DNA from: Brugia malayi
Lineage: Eukaryota > Nematoda > Chromadorea > Rhabditida > Onchocercidae
Assembly (NCBI RefSeq): GCF_000002995.4
Contig: NW_025062475.1
Span: forward strand, 4,688,528-4,752,527
Direction of reading: 5' to 3'
Length of the DNA stretch: 64,000 nt
In this document: piece by piece, positions 38,801 through 52,705 of the stretch
Layout of the letters: the number at the start of each line of letters is the position of its first letter
Numbering within the stretch: position 1 is the stretch's first letter
The notes under the pieces: model-generated
What the model saw: the letters and a program-made list of their open reading frames with translations, nothing else
Database searches by the model: none
Told to the model about the DNA's origin: nothing
Made by a program: the position numbers and the translations under genes

Positions 38801-41800
38801 ATATCAATGATAATAAATGTAGTATTATCATGTATTAGAAAAAGTAAAAACTTAAAAAATTACTGCACATTTCATGAAAATATTTTCAATTAATTAATCT
38901 AATTGGATTTTATTTATCATCAGTGAGAGAAAATGTAATATTATCATACTTTATGAATATGTCTTATATTCAAGATTATTTTAATTATTTGGCGTTATTT
39001 GTTAAAATGAATAAAGTAAATATAAATCAATTTCAGTGTTGTATATTGTCGCTTAGTTGGTTTGGAAGATGTCTTGTCATGTTGTAGTGCTCAAGATTCG
39101 GCGCAATTGTTGAATGAATTTAATGCTCGAATTGATCAAATTATCAAAGTAAATGTCATTTTTTTTTCCCTTTTTTAATTTTTGCATTTGATTTCTTAGC
39201 ACAATTTCCATAATTGTTAAATTCATTAATGCATCCTTGATTTATAAAATTTCCACTAAATTTTATAATTATTATTTTCACTATCACAAAAGAATGTAAA
39301 CTAGAATTAGCAATTCTTATTCAGTAAAAAAAAGTACCAAATTATTAAATATTAACAGAAAAAAAAAAATGTTGAGCAAAATTGTTTCAATATTAAACTC
39401 AGATTTGTTAAAATAATGATTGTTTATAAAAAAAAAAAAAAAAAGAAGAAAGAAAGATAAATAAAAATTAATTGTTGAAATGTTGTAGGAACTTTCTCGT
39501 TGTCAAATCATTATTTTTTTATTGAGAAGAACTCTTTCCTCTCTCTCTCTTTTTCCTTTTGATTTTTTTTTTATTACTTTAAGCTTGTAAGGATATTTTA
39601 AACTTCTAAGGATATTAAACTTTAAAGTGACTTTGTTAAAATCCATTTTAGTGATTGAGTATAAAAGAAAAAAGAAAAACGAAGGAGAGAAAAGGAAGAG
39701 TGAGAAAAAGATTGAAATAATCTGATTGATTGATTGATTGATATTTTATATCATATTACATTTTTATCTTTCGTCTTTTAATTTGAAAAAAAAAAATGTT
39801 AAAGAAAAGAAAAGATAAGAAAAATGTAACATTATGCAAATTTTGATTATTTCAACATTTTTTGTTCATTTATATTTTACGTATGATAAAATATAATAGC
39901 AATTATTAGAGAATAATAGTTCGATAGTAAAAATTAACGAGAAAAAGATGTGAAATTTTGTAAATAGATGGAAACAGCTGTTGTTAAATAAAAGTTATAT
40001 GTTTATACTTCGAAAGGGATCAAAGAAAGAAAGAAAGAAAGGAGGGAAGGATTTTAGAAAAATGACTTAGCAGAATTTTTCTAGCTGACTAAAAAAAGTT
40101 TGATTTTATTCTTTTTTTTTTTGGAAACAGCAAAAAATAAAAAGAAGAAATGAAAAATATTAAAGGGGGCAAGCTATTTAATATATGTCTTATATTATCA
40201 AAGAAAAAAGAGAAATAAATAAGTTTTTTTTTTACAATTAAAAATTAGGATGAAAAATTTTATTTTGATTTCTAATTGGAGTTTTAAAAAATTTAGTTTA
40301 ATTTGAAAAGAAATCAAATTAAATTCTTTTTTGCGTTATTTCAAGATATTTCTAAATAGCGAAATGAAAGTAATTGTGATGATTTGTTCAATTCATTAAT
40401 TGATTTATTTGTTCTTCTTTTTTTCTTTACTAAAAATAGAAAACACAATAATACTATGCTATCATCATTGGATTAATAATAAATGAAAGAATTGAAATAT
40501 TTTAGTTATTATTTAACTTGTTTTAAAAAAAGTATGGCTTAAAATTGGTTTTTTTCACTTTTCAAAAAAACAATATTCCTAGTATGTTCATAAATTTGAA
40601 ATTGTTCAAAAGGTTAATCAATTTTGATTTTGTCAGTTTTTAATTATTATTTTTTGCTTCTCTAATTCAAAACAATGAAAGCAAGAGAGTACCATTATGG
40701 AATGGAAAAATGCAAATTAAACGGCAAATTAAATAAAATGTTGATTAATTTGTCGTAATGAATGAAATATCTATTAACAATTTGTAAAAAAATCTGAAAC
40801 AGAAACTCTACGTTTTAAGAAACATAAAATCCATACATGTGGAGATGATTGAGAACATATTTTGAATTTAAATTGAAATTTCTAATTTAGATATTTCAAT
40901 AATTCTGCATTTAATATTCTAATTTTATCAAATTTTTATGATTATGCGATTTTTCACAATAATTTATTATCGGAATAAAATTTATCAGAGAAAAATAAAA
41001 CAAAAATGCTAAATACATTATTATTAAATAAATAAATAAACAAATAAATCAATAAATATATGAAGAAGTGAGAGGTTTTGATAACATATAGAAAGGACTT
41101 TAACATTAATGTCATTGTCACATTGATAATTTACCTTCTATGATTTCATTTCTCATTTTGCTCTATCAGTTTTTCTCATTAAAACAATTCCTCTTTTTTT
41201 TTGAGGTAATTTATTTAACGGATGACCTTCTTGTTTATTTTCTTTTTGTAAAAAATAAACGAAAAATTCAACTGCAATAAAATAGAAAGTTATATTAGGT
41301 ATTAAAATTGAAATGAAATTTGAATTAAATAATTTTGCTTAATAAAATTTTTGCACAAATATGTTTGAAATTGGAGCGTTGAAAATTTCATTGTTTAGAG
41401 AAAGTATTATGTGCGAATTAAATTTTTTTTTCTCATTTTTTGTATAAAAATTTTTACTGTGTTAACTATCAATTTTTGATTTAATATTACTTCAGCTTAT
41501 ATAATTTATTCACTAATTATCATTATATATGATATATAGTTTATATCAAAAGGCATAAGATTTTATGATATAAAACAAAAAAAGAAAGAAAAAATATAAA
41601 TTCATTTTAGAATAACAGCAAGCAGCAAATGCTTGTTTATATTAATTATTGTCTTCAATAAATAAGAAGTAAGCAAATAAATATAAAGTAAATAAACAAA
41701 TAAACAAAATAGGTGTTAAATAAAATGGAAATTAGGAAATATAAACGGGAAAGTAAGATGAAAAGCAAATAACTAATTAAATAATTTAAATATTGAAGTT

Positions 41801-44800
41801 TATTACAGAAATGTGGTTGTATTCGTTTACAATCCGATGGCATTCTCGTAATCTCAGGTATCCCAGCAGCACGTGATGACCACCTTAAGAATGCAATTTC
41901 TTTTGCATGCGATTTACAAGCACTTATAAGGTTGAATTTTTTAATTAATTAGTAACTTTCATCATTTTTTAATCCTTCATTTTTCTCAATGTTTTTTTAA
42001 ATTCTTTCACAAAATTTTTCCAATTTTTTTTTCATTTCTGAATTTTTATAATTATTTATTTATTTATCAATTAATTTGTTCAATAAATATGCTTCAATCA
42101 CTTTTTTCCTTTTTTTTTGGCAGGAGTTTTTGTGATGCAACAATTGTGGATTTGCAATTGCGTTGCGGAATTGAATGTGGTGCCGTATCGTGTGGAATAT
42201 TTGGCTTAACAAAATGGCATTATGATGCTATTGGATATCCGATTGAAGAAGCTATTAACATTGAACGGATTGCACCTGAAAGGTATTATTCTCTAATTTT
42301 TATTGTAAATTGGGCTTTAATCATAAATTTGATTTTTTTTTTTTACTTCACTCCCTTATTTTTTTTCTTTTAAACAAAAAATTAAAATTGCTAAAAAGAA
42401 AAAGTATTTCAATGGAATATATATATAGTTTCTACTTTGTTTTTTCTTATTTTTTCTTTTTTTTTAAAAAGCGAAAAACTAAATCTGTTAAAAGATATTT
42501 CAGTGGAATATATATGGCAGATGGGGCAAAGCGTCAAGCTGAATGTAATTTTCGATTTGAAAAATGTGGGCAACTTTGGCGCCTTACAAATGATCAATAT
42601 TATTATTGTGATAGCAATTTATCATCATCAATATTATTTCCAAATTTGAAACGATTTTCATTAGTTACAATACCACAAGCAATTAATAGGCTATTACAAA
42701 CAATATCATCGGCTAATGATACTTTACTTAAGAATAATGCTACAATGGGTGGACGACGGAAAAAGTTTGTCGTTTTGTGCAAATTTATTTAAATAAGTAT
42801 TGTAGTGATAAGTGTGCAATTAAATGTTATATCAAACTTTTTTTTTTTGAAATAAAATATTAAAATACGCTAATATAATAATGGCGTAATAAAATTTGTA
42901 AAAGTTTGATTAATATTTCTATTATTTCTACTTTTTTTAAGGGAATTTGATTAAGTTTGTACTGGCAATCGTTTATTAACGTTTTTCTAATTTAGAAAAA
43001 GTTATTTAAATGGATTAAATACCAAATATAATAGCACGAAAGAATTTATTAGTCTGCTTTTTACAATCAAATTTTGATTGAATGTTAAGGGAACGTTGAC
43101 AAAAAAAGAAAAAAAGAAAAAAGGAAAAATGACTGAATTTATGGAAAAAATAAAATGGTAATAAAATTTCTGCAGTGTTAAAATAGATTTTTGAAATGAT
43201 TAAATTAAATTATAATTACAGACGAATGGATAAATTATCATTGATGAATGGAAAAAAAAGTACTGATAAAGATAATACTGGCAGAAGTGTAATGCACAGT
43301 TGGTTATTATGCTTTCGAAATCAACAAATGGAAAAAGCGGTCAACTAACTTATTATTAATTAATTAATTATTTAATTAAATATTTAGTTTAGATGCATTT
43401 GATAAATTTATTATAATTTCAATTCCTTTCTTACCTTTTATTTTTTTTTAGCATTTTTGATGAATTAAATAGTGCTAACTGTTTGATAATTTTACATTTG
43501 TTTCCCTAAAATTGAATTTTAGAGAAAAAAATGTGGTTAAAAAAACGAACAAATGGATGACTGCTTTTTTATAGCACCAAAAAAAAAATTTATAATTTGA
43601 ATTTAAATATTCAGCTTAAATTTATTGGTACAAATATTTATTTCATATTTTTTCTTCTGCTTCACTTTTCATATTATTCACATAACTGGTAGAAAAGACA
43701 AAAACTAACAAATTTTTAAAATATTTTTATTCATTTTAGTATCAAATACAATTTGATCAGTGGTTTGTGCCAGCATTAGCTATCAGTATACTTTTTCTTG
43801 TTGTCTATGGTATTTATCATGTTTTGGTTTTGCCAAGGTTAGTTTGTTATGATATGATATGATATAATATAATCAATGTTATATAGTTTTTTATTTTAAT
43901 TTTTTATTTATGCTATAATTAATGCTTAATATCAATAAAATTTTCTTTCTTAATTTTGCATTATGGTAAGAATTATATTTTAGGCAAATTTCAACGCTTA
44001 TTATGATTATCATATCATTGGCTATCATTTTTATGATATTACTCACACTTTATGCAAATTTTTTCCAAGTATGTTTGTTATAATCAATTATTCAATCATG
44101 ACAGCTTTTTTAATTTTATTGCTATTTATTACAATTTATTCAATTTATTATTATACCATTAGTAAATTAAAGATGGAAAATAATTCGTAACGTAACATAA
44201 CAAATGATAATTTGCAATTCTAAAATAAATAAACTGTGACGGTATAATTAATTATTTGAATTGAATTTAGTGTTTTTATCAAAAAGGGAAAAAGGAATTA
44301 AAATGTTTTTTTAAAAAGCATCAATAAATTGTTTTGTGCAATTAGAGTAGTAATAATAATAATTATAATATAATTTATAATACTAATTAATGATGTTAAT
44401 AATAACTAATGACATTAATGGCAGAACTAATAATTATTGTTATGGTAATAATTAATATTAATGGTTTGTAGTAATAGTAATAGTAATAATAATAATTATG
44501 TAACAATACCAACAATAATTAATAATTATAATAGTAACTAATAATAATGTTGATAATAGTAGCTATATTATGATAATAATAATTAACAATAATTAAATAA
44601 TAATAAAAGCAATAATGTTAAAAATTAATAATTACGTTAATAATAATTAGTAGTAACTAACAACAATAATGACAACAATAATATTAATGATAATAATAGT
44701 AATAATAGCAATAATAATAAATAAAAAAAAAAAAAAAAAAACATCCAAAGTTGTTGAAAATTACTTTGCTCCTTCATTTTTTCAGATCATTTAACATGTA

Positions 44801-47800
44801 ACAAAATTGTGATGAATTTAACTGTGAAAATTATTCGATAGGTTTATGATTTATCTTAATTTTTCATTAATTTTTTTTTTCATTTCCTTTTTATTCTTTT
44901 AAAATTAAAAAAAATTTCAGAATTTTTGTCAATTTATAACGAGGACAGCTATTGGTCATACAGTTATTATTTTATTAATTATATCACTTTTATTTATATG
45001 CGGCATTGTTAATGCAGTTTGTTTTTCCTTTTTTTTTTTTTATTTCCTTTCATCTTTTTTCTAATTAAAAAAAGAAAAAAAAAACGAAAAAAAGAAAACA
45101 TTTTATTCGTAAACTAATGCTGTAGGGTTAAATGAGTGAATATATCAGGATAAGTCTTTAATTTAATTAAAATTTATTTCATATCTTTATTCATATTTTT
45201 CAAAAATATATAAGTGGGCTATTTTCTTTATCAATGTATAATTTTTTTTTTTTCTTTAATTTTTACTTTATTTTTTAAGTTAAAGTTTAATTTTTACTTT
45301 ATTTTTTAAGTTAAAGTTTGGTTCGTTTAATTTTATATTTCATTTTAATATTGATCAAAACTTCGATCAATTTCAGTTTTCCTGTCCACAAAATTCAAAT
45401 TTGACACCGCTAGATGAATGTGGTATTGTACATTTTTCACAACTTAATTGTGCCTTTTGGATGCTTCTCACATCTGTTTTCGTACGTTTCCCGTCATTGG
45501 TACTATTTGGCGCATTGCTAGTTGCATTTGCGCTATATTCTTGTCATACATTTATTACCCATCCGATGCTTTACGTCAATTACGAGCAATTTGTTACGTG
45601 AGCACTTTTTCTTTTCGTATTTTATGAAAAATATTTCCATTAATTCAACAAACATTTACAATTCTCGGTAATATTTATTTATTTAATTAATTAATTTGTC
45701 ATTGTTGTCGAAAATATTTTTAAAATTATTTTACAATTTATGTTTTACAAGAAAATGAGCTATTTTTTTCTTTAAAAAGCCGAATTAATGAGAAAATAAT
45801 TATTATATTATTGCAATTTAAAAAAAAAAAAAAGATAATAAGTTATTGCAATACTACCTTCTAATTATAAATCAAAAAATTTTGCAATAATTTTCGACAA
45901 ATAATTAAGCTAATATAAATTACACGTTTAACATTAAAATGATGTTAAATATAAAGTTGAAATTGCTTCAAATGATAAATTATCAATTAATTTAAACTTT
46001 AAAGTACTTTATTTAAACTATTAAATTTTCGATAATATAAGCTACAAAAATTTTTTTTAAGCGATAATACAATTGCTTGAGCAAAGACAAGGAGGGACAT
46101 AGAGAGAGGGAGAAAGAGAAATGAAGGAAGAAAGAAGAAATGAATGTAAAATTTGCATTCATTTTATTTCAAAAGTTTTCGAAATGAATGGAATGTTTGA
46201 CCAAAGATCATTCATTCATTCATTGAATGTATCCATTACTTGAATAATTTATGCATTTTTTTTCCCATTTTTAATCTTAGCTGAAATTTTTTTTTGGAAA
46301 CAAATTCACTCGTTGGATAACTATGAAAGAGCGGGAAAGTAAAGAAAATAAGTGATTTCTTTTCTCTTCGTTTTTTTTTTTTAAAAAAGAAACTAATTTT
46401 ATCGAAATTTTTTTTTGGTTAAAATTTACTCAAAAAAAATTGTTTCTATGTAGTAAATTTACAAATTTTGTTTTTCTTAGAACTTAAAATTTTCAGCTAA
46501 AAATTTACCCCATTGTAGAACTTTTGGAAGTCCAAAAAAAAAAAAAAAATTAGCTAAAATTTGAAACTTGTTTCATTTAAAGCGGTCTACATAATTACTA
46601 TATAAAATATTTCTCGTTATTAAATCCACAAAGATTAAATAATGTAAAATTGAAATTCTATAAATTTTTCAAATACAAGAAATGAAATTTTTTAAATTCA
46701 TTTATATTACTATTGAATTAGTTTTATTATATTCTAATCAGTCCTAAGTATGTAGATAATTTGTTTTGAAAAAATTAGAATATCATTTGTTTTGTCTTTT
46801 TTTCTTTACAAAAAACAAAAATGACAGTACTGCAACAAAAAATGTAATCTACCATGTGAATATTAAGCAATACTTACATGAGTATTAAGCAATTACCATA
46901 TATCATTAAAAAGTACTACGTGAGCATATATTACTAAACAGTAATTAATACGTAAGCGTAACAGTAAACTGTATATCCATTAACAGTAGTACTGAAATGT
47001 TACGTGAACGTAAACATATCATTTAATAGTATTACGTGAGCATATTAAACAATATCACTTAATCATATCCAACGTTACACAGTTCTATTCATTTTTACAA
47101 AACTTTGTGTTGAAAACAAATTTGAATTTTTTTACATTAAGAAGTTCGGTTGTAAAATACACTGGAAATTTTTCAAAATTTCAAAATTTCCTCATTGATT
47201 TCTTTTTCTCGAGGAAAAAAGAAATTGCTAAATTTTCTGAAAAAAAAGGAGAAAAATGAAGAGACTTTAAAATAAGAGATTTTTTCTTTCTTTCTGTGGG
47301 TTTTTTTTGAAAACGATTAACAAATATTACTAATTTTTAAAATACATTAAAATCTATATCAAATTATTAATTGCATTAAAATTTATCTGAAGCATTCAGG
47401 TTTATTTATTTACTCTACATATAAGTATTGGAAAAGCAAATAATATTTAGTGTGGGGAAAAAAAGAACTGTTTGGAAATATTCCAAGTAAAAATGAATTA
47501 ATAAAGTAGTAATGATATATAATAACAAAATATTTAAATTTTAATTTTGATAATTTGAGTGTATAAAATATAGTAATGTGACATGTTAAAATATAACTGG
47601 TTAATAAAAATTAAAAATTTAACTGATAGTTGAACTTATAATGAAACTTAATATTGCATATTGTAATAATAATATTGTAATTATAAATTTCGCACGTATA
47701 ATTGATTTATTTATAGAGTAAACAATATTGAATTAGAATTATTAAGTAGCCTTTTCATGTTGTCATTGCTTATTTTTCTTCATTTTCGAAGAAATGAACG

Positions 47801-50800
47801 GATTTTGCGGCTTGAATTTATGTCAAAACTTAAGGTAAGTTATATTTGAGCTTAAGATTAGTTTTCTGTTAGAAATGAATTGTGCAAAAAAAAAAGAAAG
47901 AAGAAATTACCATTTCTTTTCTTTTTTTTGGAAAGCTATGAGATCTATATTATTACTGATAAATTGCAATTACTGATTAATTAAATGAAAATCTGTTTAA
48001 TTGCTCTTTTTTAATTGGTAAGAAAGGCAGAAAAGGGAAAAAAATCTTACTGAAAAAAAAAATTGATTGGATTTATTTTATGAATAAATAATTCTTTTTT
48101 TTAATCAATTTTTCATTTGCTTTCTTTTTCCCTTTTCTTTACTTTTTGATGATTAACTTTAGCATTTTGATCTCAGTTAGGATTCATTACAGCGATGTAA
48201 ATAGATTTATGAAGAACATTATGATTAATTAATGATTAATTAATTAATTTTAGGAATTAGATGAGACATCAAATGCTGAACGAATTGAATTAGCTAATCA
48301 ACAAATGCTTCAAAATGCTCTACCGTCGCATATTGCGCAGAGTTTTCCAAGCAAATCTGATCTTTACCATCATATTTGTCATAGTGTTGGCATAGCTCAT
48401 ATCAGTGTATGCCATTATCATTTAATTAAAATTGATAAAGTGCTACTGAGGAGGAAAAAAAGAAAAATTCTTTTTAAATATAAAGAATTAAATTTAATTG
48501 TTGTTTGAAAATTTTTTGATGGGTGAATACGAATTATAAACACAAATCTTTCTTCTATAAAAAAAATTACAAAAATTTTTGTAAAAAAATTTTGGGTAAA
48601 TAGTTAAAAAATGTTTTGGAAAAAATGGCTGGAAAAATTTACTTGAAAATAACAGAAAAAATTATAACTTATTTTTTAAATTTGGAAGTAATTGGGTTTG
48701 AATTGCTCTTCTCTATTTTCTAATTTTTTTTTCTTTTTTTCATTTATAGATTTTAAGCGATGATGATAATGGTGAAACTGCCGTACGAAATCTTAAAAAT
48801 TTAATATGCATTTTTGATCAGGTAAATATGTTTGTTTATAACTTTGCGGAATTTTACATTTCACTTAACTTTTAGGATTATTTAAATTATTTCATGTCAT
48901 TATTTCAGAAATTTCAGTAAAGAAATGCTTTATCTGTTTTAGATTGTTATGCAACATCGTGGAATTGAGAAAATTCGAGGATGCCAAAAAAATTATATTG
49001 TTGCAGTGGGTGTCATCCCAGATTTTTGTAAAAATGTTCATTTTTCTAATGTTTATTCATAAAGTGCAAATAAAACAATTTTTTAAAAAAATATATATAT
49101 AATAAAAAGATATATAATAATTTCTATAATTAAATTTTTGAAATAATTTGCAGGTTCACGATACGCCATCAACAATTGGTGACTTACTTGCTGAGCTTAC
49201 GCAATTTGCATTAGATATTTCAGCATTTGCAGCTGATCATGGCATTTCATTAAATATCGGCAAGCTAATTTAATTTTAAACATAAATTACTAACATAACA
49301 TTTCTTTTATACGTTTAAATTTGAATAACGCATAGTAATGGAAATTGAGGTTTCATTCTGTTTGATATCAAAATGTGTGTGGAATTTAGAAATTTTATTT
49401 TGTTTGAAATGATTTTTCATATCTAATTATTTATTAATAATTATAATTTATTCTTTTCCTTTCTTTTTTTTTTTTTTTTTTTTTTGGTCTAATGCAACAT
49501 ACCAATAAAGTTAATTTAATTTTAATAAATACAAAAAGATAATATTTGCGAAAATGTTTTACTTCTTCCATATACACTTGATTACTTCTTTTATTTATTG
49601 TTCAAAAAGAAAAACAAATTTAAACTAAAATTATGAATTAATGAAATTTACTTTTAAACTATATTTAAAGTTATTTTAAATACACAATTTAATGAAATTT
49701 TTTTTTAAACAGATAAATTAAAGAAAAAGCATTGAAGACAATGTAATATGAGATTTATTTAAGGTATTGATTGCGGATCAGTTCTATCAACTGTTATTAA
49801 CAATCAAAAGCCTACATATGAATTAATTGGTATGCCGTGCTTGGGTGCTCGTACCTTAATGCAACATGCAAATTGTTACGGTATTATGGTATCCGAGGAA
49901 ATTTATTTAGCACTTAGGCCAAGAAATTTTAATTTTGATTCAAGGCCAATCAAAATTTCACGAACACTTAATGCATATGTATTCGAGGATAATTATCCGG
50001 ATACCAGTTATCAGGCTGATGAAACAGATATTAATTCATTATCTTTACCACCAGAGCAAAATTCAACATCACAAAATCCATTAGAGGTTTATTTAAATTA
50101 TCTCTTTATTTTTATTTCAATGTATTTCTTCAAAAAAAAAAAGTTTTTTTTAGTCTATTTATTTCTTTCTTTTTCATTGAATTAAAATGTATTCCTTCAA
50201 TTTTGTTTTGTTTTTGTTTTTATTTGTAAATGTAAAAATGTTTAAAAATGATATATGATTAGTTCGAAATTCAATTACCATCTACTGCGATCAATATTAA
50301 TTATTTTTAGATGTTTGCTTCAATGAATTCCTCATTTTCATCTGAAGTATATTCAATCGATGTTGGCGTTGAAACGGATTCAGAAATGGAATGGATTACA
50401 CCGGAAATGTTATTGTATGAAAAAAATGCTGAATTTGCAAATAATACACAACCATCAACTTCATCAGTTCAACTTTCAGCACATGTTAATGAAAATTATT
50501 TCGATTCTCAAGCATATATATCGTCTGATTCACAAGTATATTCCTCTTTCCTTTTTTTTTTTCTTTTCAAACAAATTTTGAAATTTTACTAATAATTTGA
50601 AATAAACTTCAACCAGATATTTTGAATTATTTTATCAAAAAAATTAACTTATAGTAACTTTTATGCGTATATATTCTTTTTTTCTTCTTTTCATTTCCTC
50701 TCTTCGCCTTTCTTTTTTTGTTTATACAAGTTTATGCAAGCAATATTCTATTAATAATTGAAAAACTTTTAAATTCCATTAATAATTTGGAATAAGTTAA

Positions 50801-52705
50801 GTTAATAATTTAAAAAAAAAAATGAATATTTTGCAGACACTTTATAAAAAATTTCTCACAAAATGAGAAACAAAAATTTCCATAAAAAACTGAAGCGAAA
50901 TTTTTAAAAATTTCATAGAGAAATTAGTGAAAAAGAGTATTAAATCATTTTTTCCTTCTTTTTTAAAATAGCATTCATTTATTATATTGATTTTCTTTTT
51001 TCAATAGAAATATTAGACAGTCATTTCATATGTTTCTAGCACAAAAAATTGCACATATTTTAATGATGGAAAATAAAATTTAATTAAATTTAAAATTTGA
51101 ATTTTTTTCCATGAGTGGATTAATGAATGAATGAAACATAAAATGATATGATATACATTTTTGTAGTGTAATCAATCAGTGACACCAGAACGAAATCGTC
51201 GTCTTCGATTTTATATGAGACGAACTCCAAGTTGGTTGAACCGATCGATGACATCGGATACAAGTCGAATATTTGATGGAAATGATAAGCTTGCTGCTGC
51301 AGCAAGTCGTGTTGATCGAATGTTAGCTGAGTTAACAGCTATTGCTGATTTTAATCCGACACCTGAAGATCATCCGTTTCCAACTGCACTTTCTACCTCA
51401 ACGAAAAGTTTGAGGTAAATTAAAAATGATAAGTTGTAAAGATAACATAAAATTTTATTCAGCTAATTAATTCAAAACGATCATTTTAAATTTTAAATCA
51501 ATAAAATTTTGAAATTTTGAATTTTGATCTTTTTAATGTTTTTTTAAAGAAGAGATATATCAAGTGCTTGTCACACCGAATATGATAATGCTGAATCAGA
51601 AGGTAATTGGTCTGATTCTGAAATGCACAATGATCGTTTAGAACGACTTCACAAAAGTTTAAGGTGCTGTTCAAAAATTTTGCTCAATGTAGATGATATC
51701 ATTTTGTAGCTATAAAAGAAAAGTCATATTTAATTATTTGATAATAATTAAGTATAATTAATTTGTCGATGGTTAGTTAATTTGCTATATATTATTATTA
51801 CTATCCTGATATTGCACAATACATAAATGATTGCAGAGAATGTAGTGGTGTAAGTAATCCACAACGACAGAAGTGTAGATTGTGGAGTCAAAGTGATAAT
51901 GGTAATGATGCTGATATTGATAGTATCTGTTCATCAATTGGCACACCATCTTTTTTTAGCAATCTTCGATGGAATAGGTAATGCTTAAAATCATATTTAC
52001 ATACATCAGATATGTTTACAAATTTTAGGATTAAAATGTAAATCTTTTATATAAATAGACAAAAATATTGCATCAAAAAATATTATACACATATCATTAA
52101 TTCTCTTTTTTTAATAACTATTATTTATTAATACTTGCTGTATTATAATTGCAAAGATTAGATTTGTATAATAATTTTGCTTACAATAATTTTGTTTGTA
52201 ATCAAAAAGTAAACGAATAAGTAAAGTAAACAATAATTATTATTGTAATTATTATGAATTATGATTAATATGTTCAAGAAATGCATAATAATTATTAGTA
52301 ATCAATGGTATTCTCTCAATAAATGTGATTCATTTTTAATTATTGAAAAAAATTTTGTTTCTCTTTCTTGAAATGAATTAATATTTGTTAAGCATAAATT
52401 ATCATTCAATTATTTTAATTTATCATTAGAATAATAATATTGTCAGAAAATTCTAGCATAAAGGATGGAAATTTTTTCTCTATTTTTGAAAACTTTTTTT
52501 TTTTTCATTTTCGTTAAACCAACTTTAAAATTAAAATGTGAATTTTTACAGTGTTCATTCGATTGGTTATGAAAATGAATATGAATTTGCTTCTAAAGAA
52601 GATCTCAAAGAGATTGCTCGTAGTCAAATGGAAGCGTTAAGTCGCGATATACGTATGAGTTTTGGTGATTACCAACTTACCACTTTTTCAAATCATACTC
52701 CATAA
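26840..52705 (+). CDS. Divergent transmembrane adenylyl cyclase family protein, 23 exons, 1231 aa
   Basis: Exons: 26840-27289, 36575-36724, 38436-38542, 39037-39148, 41809-41930, 42124-42282, 42504-42764, 43222-43339, 43740-43837, 43984-44068, 44921-45016, 45377-45597, 47717-47834, 48254-48406, 48750-48821, 48943-49005, 49154-49259, 49764-50086, 50311-50535, 51167-51414, 51550-51663, 51837-51977, 52552-52705. All junctions keep phase. Architecture is that of membrane adenylyl cyclases, which make cAMP from ATP: six membrane segments (about 22-170), C1 (about 201-400), six more segments with a Cys-containing extracellular loop (about 500-690), C2 (about 700-890) and a long Ser-rich tail. C1 reads VVYCRLVGLEDVL where active cyclases have FADIVGFT, so the first metal-binding Asp is Arg241; the second is kept (QSDG, Asp283). 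C2 reads YELIGMPCLGARTLM (849-863) where the active form is DIWGxxVNVASRM. It may therefore be catalytically inactive. One intron is GC-AG, and intron 1 is 9.3 kb. Further upstream exons cannot be excluded. Confidence 0.87.
27290..36574 (+). other. 9.3-kb first intron of the cyclase gene
   Basis: No exon compatible with the flanking phase 0 junctions, no nested gene and no RNA gene were recognised. The sequence is homopolymer-rich (A32 near 28590-28620, T runs at 27454-27478 and 30898-30913) and has a TA repeat at 32853-32897 and a CAGA/GA patch at 33514-33543. Confidence 0.6.
32853..32897. repeat. TA dinucleotide repeat
   Basis: Nearly uninterrupted TA repeats, palindromic, inside intron 1 of the cyclase gene. 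Confidence 0.9.
44340..44735. repeat. AAT/TAG-rich low-complexity tract
   Basis: About 400 bases of degenerate AATAAT, TAGTAA and ATTAAT words in intron 10 of the cyclase gene, ending in poly-A. No exon seen. Confidence 0.8.
46830..47080. repeat. Degenerate repeat with TACGTGAGCATATTA motif
   Basis: TACGTGAGCATAT occurs at about 46916 and 47034. Related words (TACATGAGTATTAAGCAAT, ACCATGTGAATATTAAGCAAT, TACGTGAACGTAAACATAT, ATACGTAAGCG) lie between and before them. Looks like an eroded tandem array in intron 12 of the cyclase gene. Confidence 0.6.
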
